Of a stretch of DNA of 59,249 nt, positions 55,306 to 59,249 are shown one piece after another. Each line of letters opens with the position of its first letter. Within the stretch, counting starts at the first letter, position 1. The notes beneath the pieces were generated by a model. It did no database searches. It was given only the letters and a program-made list of their open reading frames with translations, and was not told the DNA's origin. The DNA comes from Pseudomonadota bacterium (GTDB taxonomy: Bacteria; Pseudomonadota; Gammaproteobacteria; Steroidobacterales; Steroidobacteraceae). The stretch covers positions 1 to 59,249 of the forward strand of contig JAJZMI010000051.1 of assembly GCA_021798335.1 (NCBI GenBank). The letters are read 5' to 3'. A program made the position numbers and the translations under genes.

Positions 55306-56315
55306 GTTCCGCCCTCCTCAGCCGCTTGGCACGGGCGCGCCGTGCGGTGCTTATCGGCATACGCCGCTGCCGCTTCGCGCACCCAGCGACCGGCCTCGTG
55401 CGCCTCGCGCCGCGCGGCCAACCGCTCGCGGTTGCATGGACCCTCGCCCGCGAGCACCGCTTGGAACTCGCTCCAGTCGATCGGACCGGCGCGGTAGTGC
55501 TGCGCCGCCTCGTCCCAGCGCAGCTCGGGATCCGGTACGGTGAGCCCCAGGTACTGAGCCTGCGGCACCGTTACGTCGATGAATTTCTGCCGCAGCTCGT
55601 CGTTGCTGAATCGCTTGATCTTCCAGCGCAGCGATTGCGCCGTGTGCACCGAGTGCGCATCGCTCGGCCCAAACATCATCAGCGACGGCCACCACCAGCG
55701 GTTCAGCGCCTCCTGGGCCATGGCGCGCTGCGCGGCACTGCCGCGCGCGAGCGCCAGCATCAGCTCATAGCCTTGGCGCTGATGGAAACTCTCTTCCTTG
55801 CAAATACGCACCATGGCGCGCGCATACGGCCCGTACGAGCAGCGGCACAGCGGGATCTGATTCATGATCGCCGCACCGTCGACCAGCCAGCCGATCGCCC
55901 CGATGTCCGCCCAAGTGAGCGTGGGATAATTGAAAATGCTCGAGTACTTGGCCTGCCCCGCGAGCAGCTGCTCGATCAGCGTCGCGCGCGAGACACCGAG
56001 CGTCTCGGCCGCGCTGTACAAGTACATCCCATGGCCACCCTCGTCCTGCACCTTGGCGATCAACACCACTTTGCGCCGCAGCGACGGCGCGCGGGTGATC
56101 CAGTTGCCCTCCGGCAGCATCCCGACGACCTCCGAATGGGCGTGCTGGGCGATCTGCCGGATCAGCGCGCGCCGGTACTCCTCCGGCATCCAATCCTTCG
56201 GCTCGATCTTCTCGTCGCGATCGATGCGCGCCTGAAACCTCTCCAGACGCGCGGCCTCCGCCACATTGCCCTGCGGCTCGGCGGCGCCTGCCGAATCCAA
56301 TGCTTGGGTATACAT
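55302..56315 (-). CDS. paaA: Phenylacetyl-CoA epoxidase catalytic subunit
   Basis: A 337-residue diiron oxygenase subunit that epoxidises the aromatic ring of phenylacetyl-CoA. Iron ligands lie in [14 protein letters not shown] (E-x-x-H type) and [36 protein letters not shown] and [17 protein letters not shown] are conserved helices. ATG 56315 starts the conserved MYTQAL; longer frames run into the divergent promoter. It is the first gene of the seven-gene paa operon and its strong promoter lies 30-60 nt upstream. Confidence 0.97.
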   Translation of the reverse strand: MYTQALDSAGAAEPQGNVAEAARLERFQARIDRDEKIEPKDWMPEEYRRALIRQIAQHAHSEVVGMLPEGNWITRAPSLRRKVVLIAKVQDEGGHGMYLYSAAETLGVSRATLIEQLLAGQAKYSSIFNYPTLTWADIGAIGWLVDGAAIMNQIPLCRCSYGPYARAMVRICKEESFHQRQGYELMLALARGSAAQRAMAQEALNRWWWPSLMMFGPSDAHSVHTAQSLRWKIKRFSNDELRQKFIDVTVPQAQYLGLTVPDPELRWDEAAQHYRAGPIDWSEFQAVLAGEGPCNRERLAARREAHEAGRWVREAAAAYADKHRTARPCQAAEEGGT

Positions 56316-56334
56316 GCCGAAGCCGAGCCTGACG

Positions 56335-56373
56335 TGACACGGAAAAACTATATTCCGTCTCGTTTTTGTGTCA
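56335..56373. repeat. Nested inverted repeats in the paaA-paaX region, candidate PaaX operator
   Basis: TGACAC (56335-56340) pairs with GTGTCA (56368-56373), and AAAAAC (56343-56348) with GTTTTT (56362-56367). Inside them ACGGAA (56339-56344) pairs with TTCCGT (56353-56358). The element covers the paaA promoter from -35 to past -10, where a repressor would block it, and lies upstream of paaX. Confidence 0.6.
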
Positions 56374-56374
56374 A
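56347..56374 (-). promoter_or_regulatory. Strong sigma-70 promoter of the paa operon
   Basis: On the minus strand a perfect TTGACA (56374-56369) and TATAGT (56352-56347) are 16 bp apart, about 31 nt upstream of the paaA ATG. It is the best promoter match in the window and is overlapped by the inverted repeats. Confidence 0.7.
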
Positions 56375-56428
56375 GAGAATTCCTGGCACAATGTGTCCGC
56401 TTCCTGCCAAATCCCTGCCCCGGGGCCC

Positions 56429-57352
56429 ATGGACTCCACCCGCGACGCGCAACCGGCAATCGAGGCGCTGCGGCGCCGCTTCCGCGCGCAACGTCCGCTG
56501 CGCAGCGGCTCGCTGCTGATGACGATCTTCGGGGACGCCATCGCCCCGCGCGGCGGACACATCACCCTCGGCAGCCTGATTCGGCTGGCCGAACCGTTCG
56601 GGCTGGCCGAGCGGCTGGTACGCACCGCCGTGGCGCGGCTCGCCGCCGAGGGTTGGCTGGTCTCCGTCCGGGCAGGACGGCACAGCGAATACCGCCTCAC
56701 CGAGACCGGCCGCGCCGTTTTCGCCGAGGCGACCGCGCGGATCTACGCGCCGAACCCGAGCGAGTGGCACGGGCGCTGGACGCTGCTTGCCCTGGCGGCG
56801 GGGCGCGCCGACCGTAGGGGCCTGCGCGCAGCGCTGCGCTGGCTTGGTTTCGGGCAGATCACCCCCGGGCTCTATGCGCACCCGGCGCTCACCTGCGCGC
56901 AAGCGCGCGCCTGGCTGGCGCTGCGCGGCTGGGCCGATGCGGGCTGGCTGTTCGAGAGCCGCGGCGAGAGCGCGCCGGCCGACCGCCGCTGCGTGAGTCT
57001 GGCGTGGGACCTCGAGCAGATCGCGCGCCGCTACCGCAAGTTCCGCGACACCTTTGCGCCGATCGCAGCGGCGCGCGATCTGCGCGCGCTGCGGCCGCAA
57101 TCGGCGTTCGTGGTGCGCACGCTGTTGATTCACGAATACCGCAAGATCCATCTGCGCGACCCGCTCCTACCCCCGGCGCTGCTGCCGGAGAGTTGGATCG
57201 GGGTCGAGGCCTACGCGCTGTGTGCCGGCCTGTATACCGCCGTTTTCGCCGCCGCCGAGCACTACCTGAGCGAGTACGGCGCGACTCTGCGCGGTCCCCT
57301 GCCGCCGGCCGGCCCCGAGTCGCAGGCCCGATTCGGCGGGTTGATCCGCTAG
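56429..57352 (+). CDS. paaX: Phenylacetate-responsive repressor
   Basis: A 307-residue PaaX-family regulator. The N-terminal winged helix (about 20-90) includes [20 protein letters not shown], the family's hallmark, and [15 protein letters not shown]; the middle and C-terminal domains contain [16 protein letters not shown] and [17 protein letters not shown]. PaaX represses paa genes until phenylacetyl-CoA binds. It is divergent from paaA across 113 bp that contain the nested inverted repeats. ATG 56429 gives a length close to E. coli PaaX; no good ribosome site is seen. Confidence 0.96.
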   Translation: MDSTRDAQPAIEALRRRFRAQRPLRSGSLLMTIFGDAIAPRGGHITLGSLIRLAEPFGLAERLVRTAVARLAAEGWLVSVRAGRHSEYRLTETGRAVFAEATARIYAPNPSEWHGRWTLLALAAGRADRRGLRAALRWLGFGQITPGLYAHPALTCAQARAWLALRGWADAGWLFESRGESAPADRRCVSLAWDLEQIARRYRKFRDTFAPIAAARDLRALRPQSAFVVRTLLIHEYRKIHLRDPLLPPALLPESWIGVEAYALCAGLYTAVFAAAEHYLSEYGATLRGPLPPAGPESQARFGGLIR

Positions 57353-57412
57353 GCCGGGCGCCTCAATCGCTGCTGCACGGCGAGTTCCACGCCGCTGCGG
57401 GCGCGCGGGCGC

Positions 57413-58618
57413 TCACTCCGTCCAACCCGCCAGGCGCTCGGCGAAGACCTGCATGAACCGGTTCGCCCGCGCCCCGTCCATGACCCGGTGGTCGATGGTG
57501 AGGGTCGCATAGCACCGCGGCCGGATTTCCACACGATCCTCACCCTGGGTTGCCATGACCACCGCGCGCTTCTCGAGCTTGCCCACCCCGAGAATCGCGG
57601 CCTGCCCGGCCGGGAGGATAATCGGCGTGGCGAACAGGCTGCCGCTGACACCGTGGTTGGAAAGCGTGAATGTGCCGCCGCGCACGTCCTCGGGCCTCAG
57701 CCCTCCCGCGCGCGTGCGCTCGACCAGCTCCGCGATGCCGCGCGCGGTCTGCTCCAGATCGAGCGTCTCGGCCGAGCGCAGCACCGGCACGACGAGCCCC
57801 TCGGGCGTGGCCGTTGCTATGCCGAAATCAACGCCCGCGTACATCTCGAGGGCCGCATCGGTCCAGCGACTGTTGGCCTCCGGCACCGCCTGGATGGCCG
57901 CCACCGCCGCGCGCACGAAATACGCCGTGAGGGTCGGCGCGGCGCCGCGGCTCGCCAGAGCCTCCCGATGCCGCCGCCGATGCTCGAGCACCGCCGCAAG
58001 ATCGACCTCGAACACGGTTGTCACGTGCGGCGCGGTGTGCAGGAGACTCTCGACCATGCGCGCGGCGATGCGCGTGCGCAGCGCGGTGTGCGGCACTCGC
58101 CTCACGTTGCTGCCGGCGGCGGCGCGCGCTTCGGCCCGCAGCGCCATCCCGGCCGGGGAGCCCGCATGACCCAACACATCGTCCACCGTGATCCGTCCGC
58201 CGGGACCGGTGCCGCGAACCTGCGCCGCCGTGAGGCCGCGCTCGGCGAGCAGCCGCCGCACCGCCGGACTCGCCCGCATCGGCTCGGCGGTGCGCGCCGG
58301 CGCGAGGCGGGCCGGGGCCGCGGACGGAGCGGCCGTGCCCGCCGGCTCGCCCGCGGGCTGGCCCCGCTCGCCGGCCGGGGCAATGCGACCCAACAGCTCC
58401 CCCGGCGCCACCTCATCACGCTCGCCCTTGAGGATTTCGCTGAGCACACCCGCGGCCGGCGCGGCCACTTCCACGGTTACCTTGTCGGTTTCCAGCTCGA
58501 TCAGCGGTTCGTGCTCGCTCACCGGCTCCCCGAGCGCCTTGAGCCAGCGCAGCACCTGCGAGCGGGTGCCCTCTTGCTGCTCCGCCGGGGCACGCACCTC
58601 GACCGACGGCTCGGACAT
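57413..58618 (-). CDS. 2-oxoacid dehydrogenase E2 (dihydrolipoyl acyltransferase)
   Basis: A 401-residue E2 with one lipoyl domain (about 5-80; lipoylated Lys in ELETDKVTVEVAAP), an E3/E1-binding domain (about 115-150; ASPAVRRLLAERGLTAAQV) and the catalytic domain with TIDHRVMDGARANRFM. It transfers the acyl group from E1 to CoA. The E1-beta gene ends 2 nt upstream. A separate E1-beta and a single lipoyl domain are seen in branched-chain 2-oxoacid, acetoin and alpha2beta2-type pyruvate dehydrogenases; the lipoyl domain N-terminus VEVRAPAEQQEGTRSQVLRW is less typical, so the substrate is open. It converges with paaX. Confidence 0.88.
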   Translation of the reverse strand: MSEPSVEVRAPAEQQEGTRSQVLRWLKALGEPVSEHEPLIELETDKVTVEVAAPAAGVLSEILKGERDEVAPGELLGRIAPAGERGQPAGEPAGTAAPSAAPARLAPARTAEPMRASPAVRRLLAERGLTAAQVRGTGPGGRITVDDVLGHAGSPAGMALRAEARAAAGSNVRRVPHTALRTRIAARMVESLLHTAPHVTTVFEVDLAAVLEHRRRHREALASRGAAPTLTAYFVRAAVAAIQAVPEANSRWTDAALEMYAGVDFGIATATPEGLVVPVLRSAETLDLEQTARGIAELVERTRAGGLRPEDVRGGTFTLSNHGVSGSLFATPIILPAGQAAILGVGKLEKRAVVMATQGEDRVEIRPRCYATLTIDHRVMDGARANRFMQVFAERLAGWTE

Positions 58619-58620
58619 GA

Positions 58621-59249
58621 CTACACGCTCGCCAGCGCCCGGATGGCGCGCGTGATCGACTCGACGCTCGGCACCACAGCATTCAGCAGCACCGGGCTGT
58701 GCGGACTCGGGATGTCGGGCATCGTCAGCCTCTCGATCGGGGCATCCAGGCTGAAGAACGCCTCGCTCGAGAGCGTCGCGGCGAGCTCCGCGCCGAACCC
58801 GGCGGTAAGCGTGTCCTCGTGCACGATCAGACAGCGCCGCGTCTTGCGCACCGACTCCAGTACCGCCGCGCGATCCCACGGCAGGAGCGTGCGCAGATCG
58901 AGAATCTCCACTTGCACACCCGAGCCCTCGGCGGCGAGCTCGCAGCGCTCGAGCATCGCTCCCCAGGTAACGACGGTCAGCTCCGAGCCCTCCCGCACGC
59001 GCCGCGCCTTGCCGAAGGGCAGCAGGTACGCATCCCCGGGGTAGGGGCGGCGCGCCGATGCGCCATCGAGAAGCAAGCGGTGCTCGAGAAACAGCGTCGG
59101 GTCGTTGCCGCGCAGCGCCGCGCGCAGCAGTCCGACCGCATCCTCGGCGTTCGACGGCACGGCCACACGCCAGCCGATTCCGTGCACCCAGGCGACCTCG
59201 TTGGTCTGGCTGTGCCACGGATCGCCGCACTTGAGAAAGCCCACGGGCA
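58621..59249 (-). CDS. 2-oxoacid dehydrogenase E1 component beta subunit, C-terminal part
   Basis: About 208 residues of an E1-beta (transketolase C-terminal type) subunit; the 5' end lies outside the window. VAVPSNAEDAVGLLRAAL, LLPFGKARRVREGSELTVVT and LDLRTLLPWDRAAVLESV, then CLIVHEDTLTAGFGAELA are the conserved blocks of the domain that completes the ThDP site. Its TAG lies 2 nt before the E2 ATG. E1-alpha is expected further along. Pyruvate, acetoin or branched-chain 2-oxoacids are all possible substrates. Confidence 0.9.
   Translation of the reverse strand, partial: PVGFLKCGDPWHSQTNEVAWVHGIGWRVAVPSNAEDAVGLLRAALRGNDPTLFLEHRLLLDGASARRPYPGDAYLLPFGKARRVREGSELTVVTWGAMLERCELAAEGSGVQVEILDLRTLLPWDRAAVLESVRKTRRCLIVHEDTLTAGFGAELAATLSSEAFFSLDAPIERLTMPDIPSPHSPVLLNAVVPSVESITRAIRALASV

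Overview
This is a GC-rich, densely packed chromosomal segment of a gammaproteobacterium. The fused aspartokinase-homoserine dehydrogenase ThrA in a thrABC operon, class II fumarase, AcnA, CysG of the E. coli type, an hsp20-lon pair and a PaaX-controlled phenylacetate operon all point that way; a xanthomonad- or Nevskiales-like lineage is my inference. I see no rRNA, tRNA, CRISPR array, insertion sequence, integrase or prophage gene. Almost every base is coding, and neighbouring genes often share 4-nt stop/start overlaps.

Layout. 1-2150: the end of a saccharopine dehydrogenase gene and an aminoadipate-semialdehyde dehydrogenase (lysine breakdown). 2147-5684 (minus): phosphoketolase and acetate kinase, which turn pentose/hexose phosphates into acetyl phosphate, acetate and ATP. 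5851-8105: a compact RNB exoribonuclease overlapping a LOG-family nucleotide phosphoribohydrolase. 8124-10509 (minus): PepSY protein, response regulator and sensor kinase. 10617-13498 (minus): MazG, a CoA-type Nudix hydrolase and fumarase C. 13613-20808: adenylosuccinate lyase, a DUF7931-like protein, NudJ, MnmA, aconitase and a HAD phosphatase. 20816-22398 (minus): tryptophan 2,3-dioxygenase and a YgjP-type metallopeptidase. 22540-28611: ABC-2 exporter, threonine aldolase, thioredoxin-like protein, TatD and M20 peptidase.

28626-33981 (minus): thrABC plus a membrane NERD protein. 34123-34677: an unrecognised protein. 34693-36442 (minus): a tightly overlapped MaoC - CitE-like lyase - DUF7009 operon whose last gene holds a 42-nt patch of 19% GC. 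36577-44381: sulfur assimilation (sulfite reductase hemoprotein, DUF934, CysB-type regulator, Fe-S type CysH, CysG, cysteine synthase) with a malQ gene inserted. 44394-49399: orphan TAXI binding protein, WrbA, Lon and Hsp20. 49805-57352: paaABCDE-paaG-paaZ (minus) diverging from paaX, with a strong promoter buried in nested inverted repeats. 57413 to the end (minus): E2 and the end of E1-beta of a 2-oxoacid dehydrogenase.

Themes: carbon enters as lysine, tryptophan, phenylacetate, dipeptides and perhaps RNA-derived ribose, and is fed to acetyl units and the TCA cycle (AcnA, FumC). The observations I rate highest are the AT-rich inverted repeat inside the DUF7009 gene, a set of four genes that look leaderless, the possible ribonucleotide-to-acetyl-phosphate module, and the palindromic paa control region.
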